Shown here one piece after another: positions 21,816 through 30,732 of a stretch of 64,000 nt of DNA. The notes below the pieces were generated by a model. That model was not told the DNA's origin. It searched no databases and was given only the letters and a program-made list of their open reading frames with translations. The stretch covers positions 1,488,001 through 1,552,000 of the forward strand of contig OZ006972.1 in the NCBI GenBank assembly GCA_963931255.1, read 5' to 3'. The DNA is from CALUVN01 sp944323595 (GTDB lineage: Bacteria > Cyanobacteriota > Vampirovibrionia > Gastranaerophilales > Gastranaerophilaceae). Made by a program: the position numbers and the translations under genes. The stretch's first letter is position 1. Every line of letters starts with the position of its first letter.

Positions 21816-23552
21816 ATGAAAATATTCCCGATTCATTATAGTTATCTGCAAATTCAAAATAATACTCACCTGCCGGCAACAGTTAGTCAAAATATTTCAG
21901 ACTGTATAACAGACAGAATAAATTATCTGCCGGGGTATAACAATGTTTATAGAGATATATTGACATTCAAAGGCAGTGAAAAAAACTTTGAATGTCTTGC
22001 CAATCGTGCAGAAAAACATGAGATAGAGGCAAAATTTATCCAGCCGCTAATAAGACAAAATCTTCACGGGAGCAAAAAAATGCCTCCTATTTTTATGCTG
22101 GCAGGAGTTAATGATGATGAGTTAAATTTGTTTAAAGATTATATTGTAAATAGAATTGCCGACAAAAATATACGAATAATTGATTTGACAGACACAGGCA
22201 AAGAATTTTTTAACAAAGATGTAAAGAGAATATTACAAGAAGCTAAAGTCCGGTATACTCAAAATAAGACGAAAACCATAATATACATTCAAAATGCAGA
22301 AAGATTTATGGGTGTGAATTCAAGTGAGGCGGAGAGTACACTGGATTTTTATTTGACAGATGCAGAGAAAAAACTGACTGAAAAAAATAATTATAATCAA
22401 AATATAGTAAACTTAATAAAAGGCGTAACGGATTATTGCAGTGAAGAGCCTGCCGGTATTGCAGATAAAGGTAATGCGCTTACTTTTTTGATAACAAGTA
22501 AAAATCCGCATTTGATAAATCAAGATTTACTGACAAGAGACGGTAAGTTAAAATATGTTTATATTGATTTCCCTGATAAAACGAATATAGCCTCTGTTCT
22601 AAAAAGTTCTGCCGCTCAAGATAAGGCTTATCTCCGAAAGTTGAAAGAACTTCCTTTAAAAGATGTAGAAGATTTAGATTTGCCTTTTGATACATGGCAA
22701 AACTTATATAATTTAAAACGGGAAAATAAATTATATCTACTTTCTATTGATGATAATATTCCTTTTAACCTGTTTTCAAGTTTCTGCGTACCGGATGAAG
22801 TGTCCGGCGCTTTTTCCACAACCTGTTTACAAAAATCATCAAGGAAGGCTCTTTTACGGTTTATCGCAGAACCGCAAAAGTCTTATTCAGAACATCTCGC
22901 GGATGTATTATCACAAGACGGGAGGGATATTTTACCGGAGGTACAGAGCAATAATCTAAGGATAAAAAAATTGCTGAATAAAGAAATGACAAAAACGGAT
23001 TCAGAGATGCTGCGAGAGATGTTTGAAGTTTGTAATCTTCCCGGGGCTGAACGACAGCTGTTAGCAAAACTGCTGGTTGAAGATAATATAAAAAGAATAA
23101 CTCTGCAGGATAAAGAAGCTCGTTCAGGATTAAACCATAATGAAAAGCAAGAACTGAATCGTCTGCGTGAAATTACAATAAATGATTCGGATATAAAAAA
23201 AGATTTAATGCCTGAAATTAGTGAATATATTAAATCACGCACCTATAAGTTATCTAATGGCAAGTATAAATTTGCATACGGAAATAACAAAGAAGATAGC
23301 GTAAATCTTTATCTTGGAAATTTCGGAACTAATCCGAAAGTTTTATGGATTGATAGTGCAAATCCTATAAACATAAAGGTAATAGAATATCTAATAGATG
23401 AACTAAAAACACAACCGCAATTTAACCGTGTAGAGCGTCTGGAGTTCCCGCAAACAGCAAAAGAGTCTGTGCGTCTGACAAATGCAGTTAAAACAAACAG
23501 ATTAACTATGGATTACCGTCAAATTTATAAGATAGAATTGGAAAACTTCTAA
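21816..23552 (+). CDS. Pseudo-ATPase: AAA-like paralogue lacking the P-loop
   Basis: A 578-residue protein with the tag ending ILTFKGSE (Phe51). It aligns with the ATPase at 17811 over the AAA region: PPIFMLAGVNDDELNLF in place of PSAILLHGATGTGKTTF, TIIYIQNAERFM for TILLINEAEKIL, and LTFLITSKNPHLINQDLL for LTVFITTNYPHLIHPDLL, then the shared TRDGKL. The GxxxxGK[ST] motif and acidic Walker B are gone, so it should not bind or hydrolyse ATP, yet the fold is kept over its full length. It probably joins the active ATPase as a structural or regulatory subunit. No ribosome site precedes the ATG, which lies 5 bases after the previous stop, implying translational coupling. Confidence 0.78.
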   Translation: MKIFPIHYSYLQIQNNTHLPATVSQNISDCITDRINYLPGYNNVYRDILTFKGSEKNFECLANRAEKHEIEAKFIQPLIRQNLHGSKKMPPIFMLAGVNDDELNLFKDYIVNRIADKNIRIIDLTDTGKEFFNKDVKRILQEAKVRYTQNKTKTIIYIQNAERFMGVNSSEAESTLDFYLTDAEKKLTEKNNYNQNIVNLIKGVTDYCSEEPAGIADKGNALTFLITSKNPHLINQDLLTRDGKLKYVYIDFPDKTNIASVLKSSAAQDKAYLRKLKELPLKDVEDLDLPFDTWQNLYNLKRENKLYLLSIDDNIPFNLFSSFCVPDEVSGAFSTTCLQKSSRKALLRFIAEPQKSYSEHLADVLSQDGRDILPEVQSNNLRIKKLLNKEMTKTDSEMLREMFEVCNLPGAERQLLAKLLVEDNIKRITLQDKEARSGLNHNEKQELNRLREITINDSDIKKDLMPEISEYIKSRTYKLSNGKYKFAYGNNKEDSVNLYLGNFGTNPKVLWIDSANPINIKVIEYLIDELKTQPQFNRVERLEFPQTAKESVRLTNAVKTNRLTMDYRQIYKIELENF

Positions 23553-23605
23553 AATAAAATCTGTATATTTTCGGACTCCGGTGTATGCTTATCTTAATAA
23601 CATTT

Positions 23606-24367
23606 TTAATTATTAAAGATGAATTCTATTACAACCGCGTAGATTTTTTTGTCAGAATAATTTGATACAACATAGGCTGCATACGGGTAATTTTTGAAAT
23701 CAGCATTCACTGACTTCATTATTATTCCTGTGTCTGCAGATTTTTTATCTGCAGGATTTGTTAATTCCCTCATATCCGGTTCTGAACTATTCGTGTTATC
23801 TTTATATAAAAACAGTTCAACGGTCATGTCTTTCGCTTTAAAAGTGTCGCTAACCTGAGTTATATTTAGTGACTTTGTTCCTTGAGGTATTTCAAATTTT
23901 ACTGAGTCAAATTTGCGTTTGTCAATAGTTGTATCATATATTAGCAAGTATTTTGAGTCCGGACAGTAATGAATTTCGTTCAAACTCAAGGCTTTCCTTA
24001 AATACGGGTAATTCTCATTTATGCGTGCATAAATTGCAGCATTGCAATCTCGCTCCATACAAAATGGTATAAGAGGATTAGGCGTTCCCTGAATACAACC
24101 TGCAGCAAGACTCTGTTCGGCTTTTCTTTTGTAAAGCCATCCCCCGAGACCTAAAAGCGCGGCACCTCCTATTGAACCTAATGTTATTGCTGTAACTGCA
24201 CCGCCGGAAAGTCCACCGTCATTTTTATTATTTCTATCGCTTGATGTATTGGTCTCCTGAAAATAATCATCAATTGCAAAAACAAATGAAGGTTCTCCTA
24301 CTCTTGCAAAAACTGTTGGAGAGATTAATGTTAAGATAATAAATAGCGTTAAAAATTTTTTTATCAT
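23606..24367 (-). CDS. Exported protein with membrane anchor, part of the fimbrial locus
   Basis: A 253-residue protein beginning with signal peptide MIKKFLTLFIILTLISPTVFA. A Gly-rich hydrophobic stretch at about 50-75 (GGAVTAITLGSIGGAALLGLGGWLY) followed by KRK suggests a membrane anchor. The rest is beta-rich and periplasmic or surface-exposed, with four Cys that could form disulfides. The ATG at 24367 is chosen over a GTG 9 bases upstream because it directly follows the stop of the upstream pilin-like gene. No family is recognised. The position suggests an accessory or tip protein of the fimbria encoded divergently. Confidence 0.6.
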   Translation of the reverse strand: MIKKFLTLFIILTLISPTVFARVGEPSFVFAIDDYFQETNTSSDRNNKNDGGLSGGAVTAITLGSIGGAALLGLGGWLYKRKAEQSLAAGCIQGTPNPLIPFCMERDCNAAIYARINENYPYLRKALSLNEIHYCPDSKYLLIYDTTIDKRKFDSVKFEIPQGTKSLNITQVSDTFKAKDMTVELFLYKDNTNSSEPDMRELTNPADKKSADTGIIMKSVNADFKNYPYAAYVVSNYSDKKIYAVVIEFIFNN

Positions 24368-24368
24368 A

Positions 24369-24878
24369 TTAAACACGTCCGAGAGTAATTATTAATTTTG
24401 CATTATAAGTTGTACATACAGTACCTTCATGTGCAAGGACCTGTGGCGTAAAGAAATCAGTTTCAATCTTATCATGCGGATTTTGAATTGTATAAGATGA
24501 TGGTGTCACTGACAAATCCTCATTTTTCATCGGATAACGTCCGCAAGTACTGCAACATTCCTCAAATTTAGCACTAACCTGTATTGGCTCCGCCAGATTT
24601 GTATGTATTCTTATTGTAAAAGGGCTGAGGTTTAACCTGTAACAGGTTTCACTTACCGGTTCAACACTTTTAATATCAATATTTGTAAGTATATCATCTT
24701 TTTCATATTCCGTACCTTCAACAATTATTTTTTCTATGTGCAAAATTTCAGGCAACTCTGCCTGAACGGTTTGTATTGCATTTTTGTCCGCCAATACTGT
24801 ACCGGTATTTAAAAATATTATCATTATTAAAACTAAATATTTTTTCATAAATTTCATCACAAAAAACTCTAACTTCAT
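24369..24878 (-). CDS. Pilin-like subunit of the fimbrial locus
   Basis: A 169-residue secreted protein; the signal peptide is best read from Met11 (MKKYLVLIMIIFLNTGTVLA). The mature N terminus contains IQTVQAELPEILHIE, matching RQTVQATLPAYVDIK at the same place in the major subunit at 26733. Both are then expected to share a pilin fold and strand-exchange end. Four Cys (two as ECCSTC) are unusual for this group. The start at 24878 is the longest; Met11 is possible and neither has a clear ribosome site. It is the first gene of the leftward unit and diverges from the chaperone/usher genes. Confidence 0.62.
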   Translation of the reverse strand: MKLEFFVMKFMKKYLVLIMIIFLNTGTVLADKNAIQTVQAELPEILHIEKIIVEGTEYEKDDILTNIDIKSVEPVSETCYRLNLSPFTIRIHTNLAEPIQVSAKFEECCSTCGRYPMKNEDLSVTPSSYTIQNPHDKIETDFFTPQVLAHEGTVCTTYNAKLIITLGRV

Positions 24879-24996
24879 TTATCAGAGATATAAATTGTCT
24901 TACAGTATATAAAATTTCTCACCATAAAAAGTACACAATAAGAGGATTTTTTAAGTGGAATGAAAATTTATAAAAGACTTGAGGATTTATAAAAAA

Positions 24997-25890
24997 ATGA
25001 GAAATATTATAATAACAATAATATTATTATTTTCTATAATAATATGTCCGAAAGTACAAGCATCACCGCATTTTAGAGCTGAAATTACCGGATTTCCTGT
25101 TATTACTGAAAACGGTGTTACGGCAAACGTAAACCTTACTTATATGCAGATGGGATTTTCAAGACTTTATGTTATGGCGACTGACAGTTTTATTGTCAAT
25201 AATGATAGTCCAAATGTAAAAATTCCAATAACAAATTTATATCTTTTGTGTGATGGCGAACAGTTTCAGATAAGTAATCAAGGTTGGCAGCGATTTTACC
25301 TTGATACTTTTGATATAACAGGTTCATCTCAGAAAAATGTAAACTTAAAACTTGAAAATATAGGGGAACTTCCGTCCGGAACATACACAGCACTTCTTAG
25401 ATTTCTTGATAAAACCGGTATTACTCTTGATTATGAATGCGAACTTTTGTTTACATTTGTTATAGAGGACAAGCATTCTATTATATCTAGCAGCGGCGAC
25501 CCTGTAATTATTTTATCAGAGGACGATATTTTTAATAAACAGGTATTTGTAAGAAATAAAAATGATGTCAGACTTGATTTAACTTCAAATACTAAATGGA
25601 AATTATGGCTCAGTACATCAACTATGGATGATGAAAATTGTGAATATTATTTCCAATTAAAAAATGTATCAGGTAAAGTCGAGGCTTATGAACAGAATAT
25701 CACACAATTGCTGTCCAACCGGAGATACTTTCTTGCATCAGGCGAACCAACACTTGATGGAATTGAAGCAGGCAATAAAATACCTGCAAATATTACAATA
25801 GAGTACTCTTTTAAAAATACAGATTCTGATAACTATATAAAAGAAGGTATAAGACAAAATCCATTTACATACATATTGGAGAGGGAATAA
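24997..25890 (+). CDS. Exported beta-rich protein of the fimbrial locus, possible tip protein or second chaperone
   Basis: A 297-residue protein with signal peptide MRNIIITIILLFSIIICPKVQA and a mature part made of alternating beta strands. It has no membrane helix. The ATG at 24997 was chosen over a TTG at 24979 because it gives a clean signal peptide; GAGG lies 12 bases upstream, slightly far. The gene stop lies one base before the chaperone-like gene, so it belongs to that operon. First position and size would suit a tip adhesin or a second periplasmic chaperone. I cannot decide from sequence. Confidence 0.6.
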   Translation: MRNIIITIILLFSIIICPKVQASPHFRAEITGFPVITENGVTANVNLTYMQMGFSRLYVMATDSFIVNNDSPNVKIPITNLYLLCDGEQFQISNQGWQRFYLDTFDITGSSQKNVNLKLENIGELPSGTYTALLRFLDKTGITLDYECELLFTFVIEDKHSIISSSGDPVIILSEDDIFNKQVFVRNKNDVRLDLTSNTKWKLWLSTSTMDDENCEYYFQLKNVSGKVEAYEQNITQLLSNRRYFLASGEPTLDGIEAGNKIPANITIEYSFKNTDSDNYIKEGIRQNPFTYILERE

Positions 25891-25891
25891 C

Positions 25892-26719
25892 ATGAAAAAT
25901 TTTTTAAGAAAATTTGCAGTATTATTAATCTTTTTATTTCAGATTACCCCTGCATTTGCAACGGTAAAAGTAATGCCTACACTTATTGAATTGAATGCAA
26001 ACAAAAGCCGGGGAAACTATTTGACAACATCTTTTTCTGTACAGGCAGATAAAAATGAAACGGTCAGATTTAAGCTTTATCCTGAATACTTTACCATTAC
26101 AGACGATGGCAAAATGGATGCAAAACCTGCTTCAAATGATGCTGATAATCTAATTACTCATGCTCGTTTTGTCCCGAATGAATTTACTTTAAAAAACGGG
26201 ATTCCGCAAATAGTAAGAGTAACATTTACAGATTTGAAAAGTCTTCCGGACGGAGAATCCAGAATGGTAATGTTTATTGAAGATGTTGCAGCAAAAGAAA
26301 TAATGCTGCCAAATACTAATAAAAATTTAAATACAAGGCTTATTGTAAAAACAAGATTAGGTATCCCTATTTACGTTGATAAAGGTCGTTTTATAAAGAT
26401 TGGGAACTTCGACGATTTAAAAGTTGAAAAAAGTAATAAGAATCTTGTTTACAAAATGAATTTAAGTGCCAATGGCAATAGCAAAGTCCGTTATCATGGC
26501 AAAGCGCAAATTATAAAAGATAATCAATTAATAAAAGAGTTTCCTGTCAATAGTAACACAATACGCGCAAACGGCGTTTTTTTCGGTAGTGGTGTTATAC
26601 CTGAAAATTTAGAACCGGGAGATTATGTTTTTAAAGTTATTCTTACATATAAAAACGAAAAGGGTGAAAATAAAAACTTAATAAAAGAGACACAATTTCA
26701 CGTAGACAACTCAATTTAA
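25892..26719 (+). CDS. Periplasmic pilus-assembly chaperone-like protein
   Basis: A 275-residue protein with signal peptide ending PAFA. The mature part opens VKVMPTLIELNANKSRG, the usual chaperone start (strand A and B). The pattern FVPNEFTLKNGIPQIVRVTF and SLPDGESRMVMFIEDV, the conserved proline-rich G1 region and acid loop of the first immunoglobulin domain, follows. A second domain begins around LGIPIYVDKG. Such chaperones bind pilin subunits in the periplasm and hand them to the usher. It is about 35 residues longer than classical FimC/PapD. Order chaperone, major subunit, minor subunit, usher fits an assembly operon. Confidence 0.75.
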   Translation: MKNFLRKFAVLLIFLFQITPAFATVKVMPTLIELNANKSRGNYLTTSFSVQADKNETVRFKLYPEYFTITDDGKMDAKPASNDADNLITHARFVPNEFTLKNGIPQIVRVTFTDLKSLPDGESRMVMFIEDVAAKEIMLPNTNKNLNTRLIVKTRLGIPIYVDKGRFIKIGNFDDLKVEKSNKNLVYKMNLSANGNSKVRYHGKAQIIKDNQLIKEFPVNSNTIRANGVFFGSGVIPENLEPGDYVFKVILTYKNEKGENKNLIKETQFHVDNSI

Positions 26720-26732
26720 CAAAGGAGGAAAA

Positions 26733-27344
26733 ATGAAAAAAAGACAATTTCTTGCAGCAATGTTAATGCTTGCGGCAACAACTACATGCGCACATGCGGA
26801 AAATTTTGCAAGACAGACCGTGCAGGCTACTTTACCCGCATATGTTGATATTAAGACTGAAGAAGGCGGCTTGCACAGTAATATTAAACCTGAAACAGGT
26901 GAATTGGAAAATACGATAACATCAAAATTTACAATTAGTTCAAATGACAAGCTTAATTTATATTTGAAAGCCGAAACAATTGCGGATGGCGGTACTGCAA
27001 TGCCAGGATTTTTCAAAAAAGGAGGTGTTGTATATATCGTGTTGGGACATACAACCATAAAACCATCTGCAGCCGCAATCACAGATATTACAAGCGGTTC
27101 AGCAACGCCTGAAAATAATCAGAATGCCATCGCATATCCAATTGCAAATGTAGATCTTCAGGGCAAATATACCAGCGATCCTGAATTCAATGATTCTAAA
27201 AATCAGTATGAATTTAGTGTGGATCAAGGGGTAACAACTGCATTGACAACTATTTCAACAGCTGTTGACAGTACAACTTACTCTTTTGATGATAGGGCGG
27301 GAAATTATGAAGCATATATTATCCTGACAGATACTACAACATAG
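26733..27344 (+). CDS. Probable major fimbrial subunit
   Basis: A 203-residue exported protein: signal peptide MKKRQFLAAMLMLAATTTCAHA, then ENFARQTVQATLPAYVDIK and an all-beta, Thr/Ser-rich, Cys-free mature domain. The AAAGGAGG site 5 bases before the ATG is the strongest in the locus, as expected for the most abundant subunit. The gene just downstream encodes a related protein with the same layout (compare YLKAETIADGGTAMPGFFKKGGVVYIVL with its FVLSSSINT... and GYFLKNGEMYLIL). I assign the role from context and pilin-like features, not from a named family. Confidence 0.7.
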   Translation: MKKRQFLAAMLMLAATTTCAHAENFARQTVQATLPAYVDIKTEEGGLHSNIKPETGELENTITSKFTISSNDKLNLYLKAETIADGGTAMPGFFKKGGVVYIVLGHTTIKPSAAAITDITSGSATPENNQNAIAYPIANVDLQGKYTSDPEFNDSKNQYEFSVDQGVTTALTTISTAVDSTTYSFDDRAGNYEAYIILTDTTT

Positions 27345-27356
27345 GAAAATAATTAA

Positions 27357-27965
27357 ATGAAAAGTAATTTTATTACATTTTTATTTCTGTTACTTATTGC
27401 CGCGCCGTCTTGTTTGGGCGCGGCAGTAACTGATAGCATGCTTACGGTTGTTATCCCATCTGCTGCCGTTGTAAATACTATCCCGTCAGCAATGAACAAC
27501 AGTTCAATAAATCCGCAGACCGGAATTCATACCGGCTTGGGGGCTGTTTTTAATGTAAAAACAAACGGTGATGACAATACATACGATTTTGTGCTTTCAA
27601 GCTCAATTAATACTGATGCCGGCGAGCAAAACGGATATTTTTTAAAAAACGGGGAAATGTATCTTATACTGGCGAATAAAGAACATTTGCCTGATCAGGC
27701 TTCTTTTTCAGACATATCATCAAGCGCTCCGCAAAATAACAAAAATATGATAGCTTATCCGGTGTTGAAAAATTCTGAATTTCAAACTGCATACCGGATT
27801 TATAACGGTACCTTATGCTGTACATTTTCAAGTGAAGGAAAGCAAAATTTCAATGTTATACAAAATTTTGGTAACACACCGCTATCGGGGACGTATTCAC
27901 TGGAGGATGACTGTGCAGGCATATATGAGGCAGTGATTACCCTGAATATTTACAGGAAACCCTGA
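27357..27965 (+). CDS. Probable minor fimbrial subunit, paralogue of the major subunit
   Basis: A 202-residue exported protein with signal peptide MKSNFITFLFLLLIAAPSCLG. It follows the same strand plan as the 26733 product: an N-terminal LTVVIPSAAVVNT, a SSINPQTG turn (compare SNIKPETG), GYFLKNGEMYLILANK, NNKNMIAYPVLKN (compare NNQNAIAYPIANV) and a final Ala-Gly-x-Tyr-Glu-Ala motif (DCAGIYEAVITL versus RAGNYEAYIIL). A weaker ribosome site suits a minor subunit. It overlaps the usher gene by 1 base. Confidence 0.7.
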   Translation: MKSNFITFLFLLLIAAPSCLGAAVTDSMLTVVIPSAAVVNTIPSAMNNSSINPQTGIHTGLGAVFNVKTNGDDNTYDFVLSSSINTDAGEQNGYFLKNGEMYLILANKEHLPDQASFSDISSSAPQNNKNMIAYPVLKNSEFQTAYRIYNGTLCCTFSSEGKQNFNVIQNFGNTPLSGTYSLEDDCAGIYEAVITLNIYRKP

Positions 27966-30718
27966 TGAAAAAACTTATAATAATTGTTTTTTTGCTGTTT
28001 TTTCCATGCGCTATAAATGCATATTCAGACGAAACAACAGTCAGCGGTCTGGAACTTAACAACTCCGAGTACAGCGATATTGAAGTTTACATGGATTCCT
28101 CAAACAAAATTTATATACCTGTAAAGCAAACCGCAAAAATTTTAAAAATTCCGTTTAAAGAAAATCATTCCGCTAAAGAAATAACTTTTTTTACAAATGA
28201 TGGTAAAGAAGTTGTGATAAATAAAAATGGGATTTTTCTAAACGGAATTTTAATAAACTCACACTCTAAATTTAAAAAAGACGGGATAATTGAAACAGAC
28301 GAATTTTTTATTGATGAAAATACTGCATCAAAAATTTTTGATGCAGATATTTCTATTGATGCAGTTTCTTTATGCATAAGTGTTACTAATAAAAATTGTG
28401 AAGTTCTCCCCGATACAGAAATTTTTGATGATATCCCGCAAAAAACACCTATATCCCCTAAAGAAAAAGGAAAATTTTCTTTTGATACTTTTGAAATAAA
28501 CAACTCAATGATGAGTGATTCTACAAAGCAGGTTTATCTGAATGCAAGCCAGAACAATGTTATGTTCAACAATAATACCCGTATGAGCCTGAAAGGAAAA
28601 TTGTATGACGGTGATTATGCCTTAAATTTCAATACAAATAATTATGCAGAACAATTTTTTTCATTTGGTGGTTTAAGTTTTACTTATAAAAATAAATTCA
28701 AAGATTATTATTATGAACTGGGGCAGGTTTCAGGTTTAAGGGATAAATATAATTCAATCGGTACGATGCTTATCGGCGCACAGATTTCAGATTATAACCA
28801 GTATGAAAAAAAACAGTTAAATCAGGATAAAACAGAATTTTTACGAAAAGGTGAATCGAAAAACAGAATTTTTGCCGGTATTTCTGGTTACAATAACAGA
28901 CTTTTCAGCTCAAACGGATATATATACCAGATGACTTCAAAAAAACTTGTAGCTGGTGCAAATCGGGAGTACGGGCTTTCGGATAATATGAAACTTGATA
29001 CTAAAATAGTTTATGACAAAATTCTCCAGCGGAATGACAATGCCTTGTTTATATCCGGCTTTAACAATGATTATTCCATCCTATCCTCCGGTGTCTACAG
29101 AAATCCGAATACTATGGAGGGGTTAAGCGTAATTAATACATTAAACCTGTACAAAAATAAATATTATAGTTTAAATGCTCTTGCCGCAGCTTCTGTAATG
29201 AAAGATTTTAACTATAATGAGGCACGGTATAATCCGGGATATTCGCTTTCGTTGGAAAATATTTTTGATTATAAAAATTCTACGCTAAAACTCAGGCTTT
29301 ATCAGCAATCACCGGATTATTATGTAGCAGGCTCGGATTCAGGTTTTATATGCGACAGACTTGGAGCAGAAGTTGCTGCGGCTTATGCAAAAGACAGTTT
29401 GAATGCAAATTTGCGTTACACAAGATATTATTCTAATCTGGATAACAAATATTCCGGCGGTTTAACCTCATTTGATGAAGCACATTTTAATGCAGGCGCG
29501 AAAATATTAGGAAATGCCAGAATGCGTCTTAACGGCAATATCAGATACGGAGAAAACAGTATCGGGCACAACTTGAATTATTACTACAACCTAAATGTAT
29601 CAAAAAATATAAAGCAAAATCTGTCTGTTGATGCGGGTAATATGGGGAATGCTTACGATACACAGTATTCTCCAAATTTCAGCTTAAGTAATGGTTTTAA
29701 AAGTTCATATAATTCAACCTATGCAAATCTTAATTACAGGCTGCCCAAAAATAAAGGTTCAATAAAGCTCGGGCATGATACCGTCTCTTATGAATCAAAC
29801 GGCGCCAAAAATGATTACAATATGATAAAAATAAATTATCAGTTTCCTGAAATTAAAAGAATTCTTTTAGGACTTGGCATAGGATATAAATATCAGGGGC
29901 TTGATGGGGGATGCACATATAGTGCCGCCATAGGTTATAGAACCAGAACTGGGATGGTTGTAAGCTTGAATTATCAATATAATACTGCAATGGGTTATAT
30001 TTTTAATAACATGTATATCCCCTCCAATGCACGTCACTCAATAAATTTGACTGTTAATGACACTTTTGCTTTTACGGATAACGGCTTGCAGTCTGTTGGT
30101 ACGACCTCCAAAAATCAGGGTTTTGTTGAGGTTGTTGCATATATTGATAAAAATAATAACGGAATTTTTGACCGAAAAGATATAAAAGTTTCAAATGTTC
30201 CGGTAAAAGTCAGCTGGAAAAGTACACCTTTAAGAACAAAACGGAATGGATTTTGTGATTTGCAGAGTGTTGAAAAAGGATTCTATGAAGTAAGTCTTGA
30301 CTCTGATAACATGCATGCAAATCTTTCCGCACAAAATAATTCTGATGAATACATATATGTCGAACCTCAAAAAACAACAAGAGTAGAATTTTCGCTGAAA
30401 AGTTCTGTAGGTAATATTACGGGAATGCTTAAAATAACGGATGATTTTGACCGAAAGATGAATATAACGGATTTTATCGTATCTTTATATGACACAAACG
30501 GCAATGAAGTAGCTTATTCAACGGTTGATGATTTCGGAAATTATTATTTCTCCGGAATTTCGCCGGGGCAGTATAAAATTAAGCTGGATGAAAATTTTAT
30601 TAATGATTACAGTTTAATTCCTGATGAACAATATGGAGAACTTGCGGTCAGTATTCCTTATGTTTATAAAAATTTTGTCGAGTTAAATGAGCAAAATCTT
30701 ATATATAAATGCTTATAA
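27965..30718 (+). CDS. Divergent fimbrial usher-like outer-membrane protein
   Basis: A 917-residue protein with signal peptide MKKLIIIVFLLFFPCAINA. Residues about 25-150 form an N-terminal domain with YIPVKQTAKILKIPF and a DGKEVVINKNGIFLNG hairpin. Residues about 180-700 are a long run of amphipathic strands rich in Tyr/Asn, ending each with aromatic residues, as in a large beta-barrel. The C terminus has carboxypeptidase-regulatory/SdrD-like domains: VVAYIDKNNNGIFDRKDI and FGNYYFSGISPGQYKI, like usher C-terminal domains. It would secrete and assemble the subunits of this locus at the outer membrane. Sequence is far from FimD/PapC, so the call rests on layout and neighbours. Confidence 0.65.
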   Translation: MKKLIIIVFLLFFPCAINAYSDETTVSGLELNNSEYSDIEVYMDSSNKIYIPVKQTAKILKIPFKENHSAKEITFFTNDGKEVVINKNGIFLNGILINSHSKFKKDGIIETDEFFIDENTASKIFDADISIDAVSLCISVTNKNCEVLPDTEIFDDIPQKTPISPKEKGKFSFDTFEINNSMMSDSTKQVYLNASQNNVMFNNNTRMSLKGKLYDGDYALNFNTNNYAEQFFSFGGLSFTYKNKFKDYYYELGQVSGLRDKYNSIGTMLIGAQISDYNQYEKKQLNQDKTEFLRKGESKNRIFAGISGYNNRLFSSNGYIYQMTSKKLVAGANREYGLSDNMKLDTKIVYDKILQRNDNALFISGFNNDYSILSSGVYRNPNTMEGLSVINTLNLYKNKYYSLNALAAASVMKDFNYNEARYNPGYSLSLENIFDYKNSTLKLRLYQQSPDYYVAGSDSGFICDRLGAEVAAAYAKDSLNANLRYTRYYSNLDNKYSGGLTSFDEAHFNAGAKILGNARMRLNGNIRYGENSIGHNLNYYYNLNVSKNIKQNLSVDAGNMGNAYDTQYSPNFSLSNGFKSSYNSTYANLNYRLPKNKGSIKLGHDTVSYESNGAKNDYNMIKINYQFPEIKRILLGLGIGYKYQGLDGGCTYSAAIGYRTRTGMVVSLNYQYNTAMGYIFNNMYIPSNARHSINLTVNDTFAFTDNGLQSVGTTSKNQGFVEVVAYIDKNNNGIFDRKDIKVSNVPVKVSWKSTPLRTKRNGFCDLQSVEKGFYEVSLDSDNMHANLSAQNNSDEYIYVEPQKTTRVEFSLKSSVGNITGMLKITDDFDRKMNITDFIVSLYDTNGNEVAYSTVDDFGNYYFSGISPGQYKIKLDENFINDYSLIPDEQYGELAVSIPYVYKNFVELNEQNLIYKCL

Positions 30719-30732
30719 AAATGCGAGGTGCT

